Below, piece by piece: positions 1-6,075 of a stretch of 9,620 bases of DNA. The first letter of the stretch is position 1, and each line of letters opens with the position of its first letter. The DNA is taken from contig CALXTZ010000050.1 of the NCBI GenBank assembly GCA_944391545.1, positions 1 through 9,620 of the forward strand. Direction: 5' to 3'. Position numbers and translations under genes: made by a program. The notes under the pieces are model-generated. The model ran no database searches. It saw only the letters and a list, made by a program, of their open reading frames with translations, and was not told where the DNA came from. The stretch is from an uncultured Alphaproteobacteria bacterium. GTDB taxonomy: Bacteria > Pseudomonadota > Alphaproteobacteria > CAAHEQ01 > UBA3637.

Positions 1-500
1 CCAAAACAGAACTTCATCGCCAAGCCGTCACTCGTCCCGCAAATGTCACTATCCCCTTGATAAACCGTATTCCCTACAACAATCTGGTCGATGTCTGTCG
101 GGTTCATCTTTAAGATTAATTCACACACACGATACGTCACACCCGTTGCTTCTACGTAATACGATGAACCCCCATCTTTCTTCGTCGTCATCGGGTAATA
201 TGTCCCCGCCGGTAAATCCGGAAAACGGAATTCATAGCCGGACGGTTTACTGGCGTAATTCTCATCCACCATCGGCACGTTCGTCCCGCGCAACATCACA
301 TCATATATCGTCTCATTCGCCCGATGCTTGTTCATCGCATACGTAAATCCAACTAATGCCGTGATACTTAAAACCCCGATAATCGCCAGAACGCCCAGCA
401 TCTCCAAAAGTGTCCGGCCGTGTTGTTTACCCCATCGGCGGGGCGTATGTGCGCGGGGGTGCGCCCCGCCGATTATTTCTTTCGATACCATTTTGCCCAT
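1..500 (-). CDS. type IV pilin / pseudopilin-like protein with prepilin N-terminal signal (3' end beyond window)
   Basis: The minus strand is open from ATG at 500 to the window edge, giving 166 complete residues with no stop. Residues 28-50 form a class III (prepilin) signal: G28|R29, then RTLLEMLGVLAIIGVLSI, with the conserved Glu at +5 of the mature protein (E33) and a hydrophobic helix at about 30-50. PilD-type peptidases cut such signals after the Gly and methylate the new N-terminus. The rest (YDVMLRG..., about 65-166) is a polar globular domain with cysteines at about 126, 154 and 165 that could pair. The leader is unusually long (28 residues) and carries a GC-rich palindrome in frame. 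ATG 500 has AAAGGA at 511-516 with 10-nt spacing; an upstream in-frame TTG at 530 has AAGGAG with 6-nt spacing and would add 10 charged residues. The pilin-like fold is firmly supported. Whether the protein is a true pilus subunit, a type II secretion pseudopilin or an orphan surface protein cannot be told. Confidence 0.82.
   Translation of the reverse strand, partial: MGKMVSKEIIGGAHPRAHTPRRWGKQHGRTLLEMLGVLAIIGVLSITALVGFTYAMNKHRANETIYDVMLRGTNVPMVDENYASKPSGYEFRFPDLPAGTYYPMTTKKDGGSSYYVEATGVTYRVCELILKMNPTDIDQIVVGNTVYQGDSDICGTSDGLAMKFCF
434..473. repeat. perfect 12-bp GC-rich inverted repeat inside the prepilin leader
   Basis: ATCGGCGGGGCG at 434-445 is the exact reverse complement of 462-473, with a 16-nt loop (446-461) whose ends can add an A-T and two G-T pairs. 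It lies in frame in the prepilin gene and encodes about residues 10-22 (I-G-G-A-H-P-R-A-H-T-P-R-R), just before the signal core. Its base composition is far more GC-rich than the surrounding purine-rich DNA, as expected of a small palindromic element inserted into a coding region. Confidence 0.85.
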
Positions 501-591
501 CGTCTCATATTCCTTTTGTTCTTCTTGCAATTCCTTCTCCTTTACTTCCAGTTCTTTGCGAACTTATGACTTCTTTCTTCTTTTCTTTCCA

Positions 592-622
592 ATTCTCCCC
601 CCCCCCCCCCACCAGCTGTCAA
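592..622 (-). promoter_or_regulatory. candidate prepilin promoter with the G-tract as spacer
   Basis: On the minus strand a perfect -35 box, TTGACA, lies at 617-622, preceded by AT-rich DNA. The best -10 candidate is GAGAAT at 592-597 (4/6), whose first G is the last base of the run of 14 G. With 14 G the spacer (598-616) is 19 nt; losing two G would make it the optimal 17. Transcription would begin near 585, about 85 nt before the ATG. The -35 is strong; the -10 call is moderate. Confidence 0.55.
597..610. repeat. homopolymer tract, C14 (G14 on the prepilin strand)
   Basis: Fourteen consecutive C on the plus strand, upstream of the prepilin gene. It cannot lie in the prepilin reading frame because an in-frame TAA stands at 564-566, between the tract and the start codon. 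Tracts of this length slip readily during replication, so the stated length may also vary in reads or be an assembly compromise. Confidence 0.97.
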
Positions 623-637
623 GCACTTTTTTTACAT

Positions 638-667
638 AAAAAAAAGAGAGAGCCACAAACACCCTCT
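638..667 (-). terminator. terminator-like hairpin with T8, minus strand
   Basis: On the minus strand bases 667-647 fold as AGAGGG...CTCTCT (four Watson-Crick pairs, then G-T, G-C and T-G), followed by one C and eight T (645-638). The stem is moderate, the T-tract strong. It would end transcription reaching it from the parC side just before the prepilin promoter, or end a small RNA arising between 810 and 668. Confidence 0.45.
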
Positions 668-811
668 TTCCCATAAACTTCCACTCGCTAACGCAAGTGG
701 TATTAACCATTTAGAACTTTGTTCGCCCAGCCCAAAGCAACGCAAGCCTTACGGCCGAGCTGATATGTCTACATCTATCTACTCACGCAGGTAGGGTTAC
801 GTGCGAACCAT
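668..811. other. intergenic stretch without a recognised gene; one hairpin
   Basis: No reading frame of useful length with a start and Shine-Dalgarno is seen on either strand. A clear hairpin lies at 681-700 (CCACT...AGTGG, continued by GC/GC after one mismatch, TAAC loop), and GGTATTAACC at 699-708 is a short palindrome. Together with the terminator at 638-667 this could be a structured RNA on the minus strand, but I see no convincing promoter for it and match it to no known family. Confidence 0.4.
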
Positions 812-833
812 AAAAAAACCGCCCGAAGGCGGC
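812..833 (-). terminator. rho-independent terminator of parC
   Basis: On the minus strand GCCGCC-TTCG-GGCGG followed by seven T: stem 828-832 / 819-823 with the very stable TTCG tetraloop, T-tract 818-812. It starts 11 bp past the parC stop codon and is the natural end of the parC transcript. Confidence 0.92.
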
Positions 834-843
834 TTCATGAATC

Positions 844-3060
844 TTATTTAAATTTATTGCTTCGCGGAAAGCCGACCGGTGGCAGTTTGCCGACCAAAGC
901 TCGCTTACCGATCCACGCGGTTAAATCCCGCTCAACACGCGTTCCGTTTCCGAAAGCAAACGGCATGCCGTCTTCGCTCTTGAAAAATTCAATATCGGAC
1001 GTTCCGCCGCCTTGGTATTTTTGCAAAATAACACCTTGCCCACGCGTCATGAACGGAATTTCTTCGGTTTTAAAGACCAACAGCTTTCGATTCTGTCCAA
1101 TAATGGCCACCATGTCTCCCGTCACCGGCAAACAGAACTTGGCCGTATCATCCTTGCCCAAATTCAAAATAATTTTACCCGAACGCGTTTGAGCCACAAC
1201 ATCTTCCGGCTTCACCTGGAACCCTTTTCCCTTCGCCGAAGCCACCAACAACGGTACTTGCGCATCAAACACACGCATCGTTAAAATCGTTTCGTTTTCC
1301 GGCAAATCAATCATTAACCGAACCGGTTCGCCAAACCCGCGGCCGCCCGGAATTTTATCGCCCATAATCGTGTAGAACCGCCCGTTCGTGGCAAACAATA
1401 AAATCTTATCCGTCGTTTGTGCATGAATCCAAACGGACAAATCGTCACCCTCTTTGAATTTAGCATCTTCGACTGACACGTGGCCTTTCAAAGCGCGAAT
1501 CCATCCTTTTTCAGACAGAACAACCGTAATCGGTTCTTTTTCGATCAACGATTCCAACGGCACTTCCACCGTTGCCGGCGCCGATGCAATAATCGTTTTG
1601 CGCTTACCAAGTTCCGTCCGAGCCCCGAATTTCTTTTTCATTTCGCTGACTTCTTCAGCAATCGCCTGCCACCGCAACGCTTCATCTGCCAACAATTTTT
1701 CCAATTGTTCCCGTTCCGCATCCAATGTACTGAATTCGGTCTTTATCTGCATTTCTTCCAATTTACGCAAAGAACGCAATTTCATGTTCAAAATCGCTTC
1801 GGCCTGAACATCGGATAACTTAAACTCGGCCATCAAAATCGGCTTCGGTTCATCGTCACCGCGAATGATTTCAATGACGCGATCCAAATTCAAATACGCA
1901 ATTAAAAAGCCTTGCAACAATTCCATCCGGTGTTTGATTTTGTCCAACCGGAACGCCGAAGACCGTTTCAACACCGTGTGCCGATGATTTAAAAACGCCT
2001 GCATGACTTGCTTTAAGCTCATGACTTTCGGCGTGCTGTCCGCATCCAACACATTCATATTCAAATGGAACGTGCTTTGCAAATCCGTTTTTTGGAACAT
2101 ATGTTCCATCAATAATTCCGGCGCCACCGTTCTGTTTTTAGGTTCCAAAACAACCCGGACGTTTTCATCGGACTCATCCCGAACATCGGCCAACAACGGC
2201 AGCTTTTTATCCAGCAACAGCTTGGCGATTTTGGCAATCAAATCTGCTTTAGGCACGCCGTAAGGAATTTCCGTAATGACAATTTGATATTGCCCGTGTC
2301 CCAACTCTTCCTTTTCCCATTTGGCGCGCACCCGTAACGCCCCCCGGCCGGTTTCATAAGCCTTTTGAATGGTCGCTTTGTCTTCAATCAACAACCCGCC
2401 CGTCGGAAAATCCGGACCTTGAACGAAATCAACCAGTTTAGCACTGTCCGTATCCGGATGTTTAATTAAGTAAGAAAGCGCATCACACACTTCCCCGACA
2501 TTATGCGGCGGAATGTTCGTCGCCATCCCGACAGCAATCCCGGATGACCCGTTTGCCAATAAATTCGGAAAAGCCGCCGGCATCACCAACGGTTCTTCTT
2601 CTGACCCATCATAAGTCGGCCCGAAATCAACCGCGTTATCGTCCAACCCTTCCATCAACGCCAACGCAACATCCGTCAGGCGCGCTTCCGTATACCGCAT
2701 CGCAGCCGCGCGATCGCCGTCAATGTTGCCGAAGTTGCCTTGCCCTTCGACCAACGGATAACGCACGGCAAAATCCTGTGCTAACCGAACCATCGCATCA
2801 TAAACGGCCGTGTCCCCGTGCGGGTGATATTTACCGATGACATCCCCAACCACACGTGCACACTTTTTAAACCCGGATTTAGGATCCAGCTTTAAATGCC
2901 GCATCGCGAACAACAACCGCCGATGAACCGGCTTCAGACCGTCCCGCACATCCGGCAAAGACCGCGAAACAATGGTTGACATGGCATAGGCCAAGTACCG
3001 TTCGCTTAAAGCATCGGCCAATTTTGAATCATGAATTTGTTCTTTAATTTCTTCTGTCAT
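844..3060 (-). CDS. parC: DNA topoisomerase IV subunit A
   Basis: 738 residues, the usual size for alphaproteobacterial ParC. With ParE it forms the type IIA topoisomerase that decatenates daughter chromosomes; ParC cuts and rejoins the DNA through a tyrosine. The breakage-reunion domain fills about 18-470: [29 protein letters not shown], the [14 protein letters not shown] quinolone-determining segment (Thr84 and Asp88 at the two classical positions), catalytic Tyr123 in [11 protein letters not shown], and [19 protein letters not shown]. The remaining ~240 residues form the beta-pinwheel DNA-wrapping domain. The GyrA box (QRRGGKG) is missing, and the tail [19 protein letters not shown] is typical of ParC, which separates it from GyrA. 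ATG 3060 is chosen because no other Met occurs before residue 27; its Shine-Dalgarno, CAGGAA, sits very close to the ATG. It is monocistronic between its own promoter and terminator. parE is not in the window. Confidence 0.97.
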   Translation of the reverse strand: MTEEIKEQIHDSKLADALSERYLAYAMSTIVSRSLPDVRDGLKPVHRRLLFAMRHLKLDPKSGFKKCARVVGDVIGKYHPHGDTAVYDAMVRLAQDFAVRYPLVEGQGNFGNIDGDRAAAMRYTEARLTDVALALMEGLDDNAVDFGPTYDGSEEEPLVMPAAFPNLLANGSSGIAVGMATNIPPHNVGEVCDALSYLIKHPDTDSAKLVDFVQGPDFPTGGLLIEDKATIQKAYETGRGALRVRAKWEKEELGHGQYQIVITEIPYGVPKADLIAKIAKLLLDKKLPLLADVRDESDENVRVVLEPKNRTVAPELLMEHMFQKTDLQSTFHLNMNVLDADSTPKVMSLKQVMQAFLNHRHTVLKRSSAFRLDKIKHRMELLQGFLIAYLNLDRVIEIIRGDDEPKPILMAEFKLSDVQAEAILNMKLRSLRKLEEMQIKTEFSTLDAEREQLEKLLADEALRWQAIAEEVSEMKKKFGARTELGKRKTIIASAPATVEVPLESLIEKEPITVVLSEKGWIRALKGHVSVEDAKFKEGDDLSVWIHAQTTDKILLFATNGRFYTIMGDKIPGGRGFGEPVRLMIDLPENETILTMRVFDAQVPLLVASAKGKGFQVKPEDVVAQTRSGKIILNLGKDDTAKFCLPVTGDMVAIIGQNRKLLVFKTEEIPFMTRGQGVILQKYQGGGTSDIEFFKSEDGMPFAFGNGTRVERDLTAWIGKRALVGKLPPVGFPRSNKFK

Positions 3061-3080
3061 TTCCTGCTCTTTTACGCCTC

Positions 3081-3109
3081 ACTATAGAAGAAAGCGCATA
3101 AAAACGCAA
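3081..3109 (-). promoter_or_regulatory. parC promoter
   Basis: On the minus strand TTGCGT (3104-3109), a 17-nt spacer and TATAGT (3081-3086). Transcription would start near 3074, giving a leader of only about 14 nt that just contains the Shine-Dalgarno. Confidence 0.7.
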
Positions 3110-3141
3110 GCAAAATTAATCCCCTTTTGTAAAGAAAAGGC

Positions 3142-3169
3142 TTGCTTATTTAAAGGGATGACGTATCAT
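3142..3169 (+). promoter_or_regulatory. candidate cspA promoter
   Basis: TTGCTT (3142-3147), a 16-nt spacer and TATCAT (3164-3169, 5/6). The predicted start near 3176 leaves a leader of about 115 nt before cspA. It is divergent from the parC promoter 33 bp away. Confidence 0.5.
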
Positions 3170-3175
3170 AAAAGA

Positions 3176-3290
3176 GTCTTCGGCCCAATCAGAAGAGATT
3201 AAAGTTTAAAACTTTTTAAATGAATCGCTTTTTCGATTACCGAATTAACCGCCTTGACACGGCAACTTTAGACTTTAAGGAGAGATTACC
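3176..3290 (+). promoter_or_regulatory. long structured 5' leader of cspA
   Basis: About 115 nt precede the ATG if the upstream promoter is used. The leader contains AAAGTTT-A-AAACTTT and AATCG-CTTTTT-CGATT, two possible hairpins, then the Shine-Dalgarno AAGGAG at 3277-3282, 8 nt from the ATG. Long folded leaders that change shape with temperature are known for cspA-type mRNAs; that this one is a thermosensor is inference. Confidence 0.4.
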
Positions 3291-3500
3291 ATGTCTACAG
3301 GAAAAGTAAAATGGTTCAATTTTAAAAAGGGATACGGGTTCATTACCCCGGAAGGGGCCGATAAAGATGTGTTCGTTCACATTTCCGCCGTTCAACAATC
3401 AGGCTTGCGCGGTTTGCGTGAAGATCAAACGGTTGAATTTGACGTTAATACGGATGATCAAGGCAGAACATCTGCTTCCAACATCAAAATCAAAGAATAA
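3291..3500 (+). CDS. cspA: cold-shock domain protein (CspA family)
   Basis: 69 residues, a single five-stranded OB-fold cold-shock domain and nothing else, matching the family length of 65-70. Both nucleic-acid-binding motifs are intact: KGYGFI (RNP1, residues 13-18) and VFVHI (RNP2, about 27-31), along with the opening GKVKWFN. Such proteins bind single-stranded RNA and DNA in the cytoplasm and act as RNA chaperones that melt mRNA structure. The start is set by AAGGAG 8 nt upstream. The gene stands alone, with a strong terminator 21 bp after the stop. The family is certain. Whether this copy is cold-induced or constitutive is unknown, and the symbol is given in the family sense. Confidence 0.95.
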   Translation: MSTGKVKWFNFKKGYGFITPEGADKDVFVHISAVQQSGLRGLREDQTVEFDVNTDDQGRTSASNIKIKE

Positions 3501-3521
3501 GATTGATCAACGGATGAACGA

Positions 3522-3550
3522 GCCTCCGCCCTCAAAGCGGGGGCTTTTTT
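3522..3550 (+). terminator. rho-independent terminator of cspA
   Basis: GCCTCCGC (3522-3529) pairs with GCGGGGGC (3537-3544) over eight bp with one T-G, 7-nt loop, followed by six T (3545-3550). On the other strand it has no T-tract, so it does not obviously serve the converging gene that ends at 3569. Confidence 0.93.
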
Positions 3551-3568
3551 GATACCCGATAAAAGCGT

Positions 3569-4312
3569 TTATCGATTCCCGTGAGACATGGCGCGCTGAC
3601 GAGCCATTTCCAACAAAATTTGTTCGCGTTCTTTTTCCTGCATCTCATACAGATCCGTCATTTCCCGGCGAACGTTTTTCAACAAACTGTCATTGCGCGG
3701 CATGCGTTGCAGCTTTTCCAAAAAAGCATCCAAAGATTTCGGATTATTTAAAATAGACTTCAGCATACTTTGTTCCGTGGCATCCATCACCAAATACAAA
3801 TTCACAATCAATTGATTGGTCTGTTTATCCAACATGCCCGGAAACTGTTCATTTTTGGCATCCAACAGATCTTTTATTTCCTTTCGATCGGCTGACTGCT
3901 CCCATTGCGGGGAAGGGTTGTCTTTTAACATCGACATCACTTGTTTTTCCAAATCTGCCAGCTGCGGCGCCGATAATTTTTGTACCGATTTCGGAAGCGC
4001 AATACCTTTACCGAATTGTTTCAAATAATCCACGAAAGTCGCCTGCGCTTCTTTTGAAAACCGATGAAAAGCCCATTTTGTACTGGACTTGCCGGATTTG
4101 CCGGGCGTTGCGGAAATCAAGCCTAATCCTTCGGCTTCGACTCCGTGCTGGGCTTCGCCCAAACACGCAGCACACCGCAAAATACCCGTATCATACGCCA
4201 AATAGGTTTCAAACAATTCACAATGATAAGGAATCACGCCGCGCACCTGCGGTTCGATTTTTAAAAAAGGACATCCGTCCGGGCAATGCCGTTTATCAAT
4301 CTCTTGGGTCAT
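3569..4312 (-). CDS. uncharacterised Cys/His-motif protein, paralogue A
   Basis: 247 residues; I do not recognise the family. The N-terminus carries the pattern H9-C10-P-x-G-C14-P-F-L, then Y-H30-C31-E-L-F, then R-C47-x2-C50, with five Cys and nearby His that could bind zinc or an Fe-S cluster. The middle (about 80-200) is predicted mostly helical. The C-terminus holds QLIVNLYLVMD, MLKSILNNP and SLLKNVRREM, then a charged Glu/Arg/Gln-rich helix. The neighbouring gene (4352-5104) repeats all of these blocks in the same order, so the pair arose by duplication. There is no signal peptide or membrane segment, so it is probably cytoplasmic. The start aligns with its paralogue's N-terminus, though no Shine-Dalgarno precedes it; the promoter in the 39-bp gap would give a nearly leaderless mRNA. 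The gene is surely real; its function is unknown. Confidence 0.88.
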   Translation of the reverse strand: MTQEIDKRHCPDGCPFLKIEPQVRGVIPYHCELFETYLAYDTGILRCAACLGEAQHGVEAEGLGLISATPGKSGKSSTKWAFHRFSKEAQATFVDYLKQFGKGIALPKSVQKLSAPQLADLEKQVMSMLKDNPSPQWEQSADRKEIKDLLDAKNEQFPGMLDKQTNQLIVNLYLVMDATEQSMLKSILNNPKSLDAFLEKLQRMPRNDSLLKNVRREMTDLYEMQEKEREQILLEMARQRAMSHGNR

Positions 4313-4320
4313 GCTGTTTT

Positions 4321-4348
4321 ATTATAGAAAACCGATTGTATTTTTCAA
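4321..4348 (-). promoter_or_regulatory. promoter of paralogue A, nearly leaderless
   Basis: On the minus strand TTGAAA (4343-4348), a 16-nt spacer and a perfect TATAAT (4321-4326). The expected start, about 7 nt on, falls at about 4314, two bases from the ATG at 4312. The -35 lies just past the upstream paralogue's stop codon. Confidence 0.75.
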
Positions 4349-4351
4349 GTA

Positions 4352-5104
4352 TTACTTTACGTTTTGATGATCGTTTTGAAGAACTTTCGGCAAAACGGGC
4401 GCATTCAGATCCGCCTGAACCTGCGGGTAAAACCGTTCCATTTCTTTACGCACATTCTTCAATAAATCGCCGTTCTTGGGCATAAAGCGAATTTTGGCCA
4501 CAAACAAAGCACACAAGGTCGGATTTTTTAAAATGCTCTTCAACAACGCTTTTTCGCTGTCATCCAAGACTTGATATAAATTTAAAATAAGTTGACAGCT
4601 TTTCTTGTCAATCATTTCGGGATCCGTGTCCGCATTCTTTTTCAAAATCTCCTCGATTTCCTGCAATTCACCGGAACGAGATTCATGGACGATTTGGCTT
4701 TTATTAAGCTCTCGCAACAAATATTTTTGAATTTTATCGAGATTCTCCGGTGTCACAGATTGAATTGAACTCGGAATACCGACTTGCGTTCCGAATTTTT
4801 TCATAAAAGACACAAACTGTTTTTGCGCTGCCGGGAATAACTTGGCAAACCCCAACTTCGTCACGTTGCGGTTCACAGCATTTCCCTGATAGGCATTAAT
4901 GAAATTTAATCCCTGTTCTTTGATACTGTGCTCATGCCCGACGCATTCCGAACACCGAATGATATCGCCGTCAAAGGCCAAAAAAGTATCAAACAGTTCG
5001 CAATGATAGGGAATTTTTCCTGTTTCTTCAAAATAATTAATCTCCAAAAACGGACACCCTTGCGGACAATGCACCGTATCCAGAGTTTCTTTCTTTTGAG
5101 ACAT
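4352..5104 (-). CDS. uncharacterised Cys/His-motif protein, paralogue B
   Basis: 250 residues, family not recognised; paralogue of the gene 39 bp downstream. The N-terminal motif is H12-C13-P-x-G-C17-P-F-L, Y-H34-C35-E-L-F, R-C51-x2-C54, with His57 and His59 close by. The same five Cys are kept in both copies although much of the rest has diverged, which supports a structural or metal-binding role. Shared blocks further on are F.KKFG, QLILNLYQVLD, LLKSILKNP, F..KI.FMPKNGDLLKNVRKEM. There is no signal peptide or transmembrane segment. The start at 5104 has GAAGGAT about 5 nt upstream, and a good promoter lies 33 bp up. It may be co-transcribed with paralogue A, which also has its own promoter. 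It is transcribed divergently from thyX; this adjacency alone does not indicate a joint function. Confidence 0.88.
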   Translation of the reverse strand: MSQKKETLDTVHCPQGCPFLEINYFEETGKIPYHCELFDTFLAFDGDIIRCSECVGHEHSIKEQGLNFINAYQGNAVNRNVTKLGFAKLFPAAQKQFVSFMKKFGTQVGIPSSIQSVTPENLDKIQKYLLRELNKSQIVHESRSGELQEIEEILKKNADTDPEMIDKKSCQLILNLYQVLDDSEKALLKSILKNPTLCALFVAKIRFMPKNGDLLKNVRKEMERFYPQVQADLNAPVLPKVLQNDHQNVK

Positions 5105-5136
5105 CCGATCCTTCTCATTCTTTCATCTGGAGACGC

Positions 5137-5165
5137 ATTATAAAAAAAAATTATCCGATTGACAA
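5137..5165 (-). promoter_or_regulatory. promoter of paralogue B; -35 overlaps a TTGACA facing thyX
   Basis: On the minus strand TTGTCA (5160-5165), a 17-nt spacer containing a T-run, and a perfect TATAAT (5137-5142). The start near 5130 gives a leader of about 26 nt. The same bases read on the plus strand are TTGACA at 5159-5164, facing thyX. Confidence 0.75.
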
Positions 5166-5183
5166 GACTATAAAAGTTATAGC
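5159..5183 (+). promoter_or_regulatory. possible thyX operon promoter region
   Basis: A perfect TTGACA (5159-5164) points towards thyX, but at 17 nt there is only GCAAAC. The better -10-like sequences, TATAAA (5169-5174) and TATAGC (5178-5183), stand too close to it. A promoter for the operon must lie hereabouts, since the upstream gene is divergent; its exact boxes are uncertain. Confidence 0.35.
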
Positions 5184-5215
5184 AAACTAGTCTCATCAAT
5201 TTGAAAGGGAAAATA

Positions 5216-5848
5216 ATGGTACAAGTCACACCGGCTTCTTTTGAAATTCTGACGCCGATTGCGGGCGATACGGTTTTAAAACACATTGAACGATGCGGGC
5301 GCACCTGCTATCAATCTTTTGATAAAATGGGCGAGGCGACGCACACGCGATTTGCCGCTCATATTGTCGAACGGCATCATGAATCGGTTTTGGAGCATTT
5401 CAGCATTTCGGTCAAGTTTATCATAGACCGCGCCATCGCTAACGAACTGACACGCCATCGCATGGCTTCGTTCAGTCAGGAAAGCACGCGCTATTGTTGT
5501 TATTCCAAAGATAAATTCAAAGGCGAAATTACCGTCATTCGACCGATTGAAATGCACCCGCAATCTAAGGCGTATCAATATTGGTTTGATTGTATGCTGG
5601 AAATTGAAAAAACGTATTTGAAGTTAATTGAATTAGGCGAAAAAGCTGAAACAGCACGCGCCGTCTTGCCATGTTGTTTAAAAACGGAAATTGTGGCAAC
5701 GGCTAATTTACGCGAATGGCGCCACATTTTCAAAATGCGCTGTTCCGATGCGGCGCATCCCGATATCCGTTATATCATGCGGCAACTTCGTGATGAAATG
5801 AAGCGCCAAATTCCGATTGTGTTTGATGATTTGGAGGATAAAGCATGA
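5216..5848 (+). CDS. thyX: flavin-dependent thymidylate synthase
   Basis: 210 residues. ThyX makes dTMP from dUMP using methylenetetrahydrofolate, FAD and NADPH, with no dihydrofolate by-product. The signature RHRx7S is intact: R80-H81-R82...S90-T-R92. ESVLEHFSISVKF (about 56-68) and NLREWRHIFKMR in the C-terminal third are the usual FAD/dUMP-binding segments of the family, and the size is normal. ATG 5216 is preferred over TTG 5201 because GAAAGGGA (5203-5210) is a good Shine-Dalgarno for the ATG and would be swallowed by the longer frame. The stop overlaps the next start in ATGA, so translation is probably coupled. This is the first gene of a four-gene overlapping operon. No thyA is in the window, so ThyX may be the sole thymidylate source, which is inference. 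Confidence 0.97.
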   Translation: MVQVTPASFEILTPIAGDTVLKHIERCGRTCYQSFDKMGEATHTRFAAHIVERHHESVLEHFSISVKFIIDRAIANELTRHRMASFSQESTRYCCYSKDKFKGEITVIRPIEMHPQSKAYQYWFDCMLEIEKTYLKLIELGEKAETARAVLPCCLKTEIVATANLREWRHIFKMRCSDAAHPDIRYIMRQLRDEMKRQIPIVFDDLEDKA

Positions 5849-6075
5849 TGTTTTTATCCGGTGCCGATTGGATTCGAGCCATTATTTTGCTTTTCTTTTT
5901 GGAAGGGGCGCTTTACTTATTGTTTCCTGTTGCCATTCAAGGATACGCTGTTCGCATTTTGGCGGACGCGCCGGTGAATAAGCTGCGGTTGTTCGGGATT
6001 TTGCTGTTAATCATAGGATTTATTTTATGGGTCGTTGCATCAAATTCTTTAGCTGGCTCTGGATTAGCCTCTTAA
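5845..6075 (+). CDS. small inner-membrane protein, DUF2065 (YjeT) family
   Basis: 76 residues with two hydrophobic helices: about 11-30 (IRAIILLFFLEGALYLLFPV) and about 47-65 (LRLFGILLLIIGFILWVVA), joined by a short loop with R37 and K46. The length, the FLEGxxYLLFP segment and the two-helix layout fit the DUF2065 family, whose function is unknown. In proteobacteria members often stand beside genes of membrane or periplasmic proteolysis (hflK/hflC, Do-type protease), and here the next gene is an HtrA-type protease. The start ATG overlaps the thyX stop by 4 bp; GGAGG at 5833-5837 is the Shine-Dalgarno. ATG 5848 directly behind it is an equally possible start. The last 49 bp overlap the protease gene in another frame. 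Confidence 0.85.
   Translation: MMFLSGADWIRAIILLFFLEGALYLLFPVAIQGYAVRILADAPVNKLRLFGILLLIIGFILWVVASNSLAGSGLAS

Noticed and set aside
146..676. Plus-strand frames of 66-103 codons across the left edge
   Set aside because: They are antisense to the prepilin gene and its purine-rich leader, giving low-complexity Ser/Phe/Pro strings, and one crosses the C14 tract.
700..811. Resemblance to a cyclic-di-GMP-I riboswitch on the plus strand (ACGCAAGCC... and AGGTAGGGTTACG)
   Set aside because: Two short matches in the right order, but the spacing is too long, conserved bases are missing, the pairing is poor, and the only gene downstream is on the other strand.
857..2840. Several plus-strand open frames of 86-117 codons
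   Set aside because: All lie antisense to parC, lack Shine-Dalgarno sites and resemble no family; they are shadows of its codon bias.
844..3060. gyrA instead of parC
   Set aside because: The GyrA box is absent, the length is 738, and the C-terminal [16 protein letters not shown] segment belongs to ParC.
3254..3282. TTGACA just ahead of cspA as its -35
   Set aside because: At 16-18 nt the -10 position would fall on the Shine-Dalgarno AAGGAG, with no TATAAT-like box.
5201..5215. TTG 5201 as the thyX start
   Set aside because: It would absorb the Shine-Dalgarno that fits ATG 5216, and the added five residues are not typical of ThyX.
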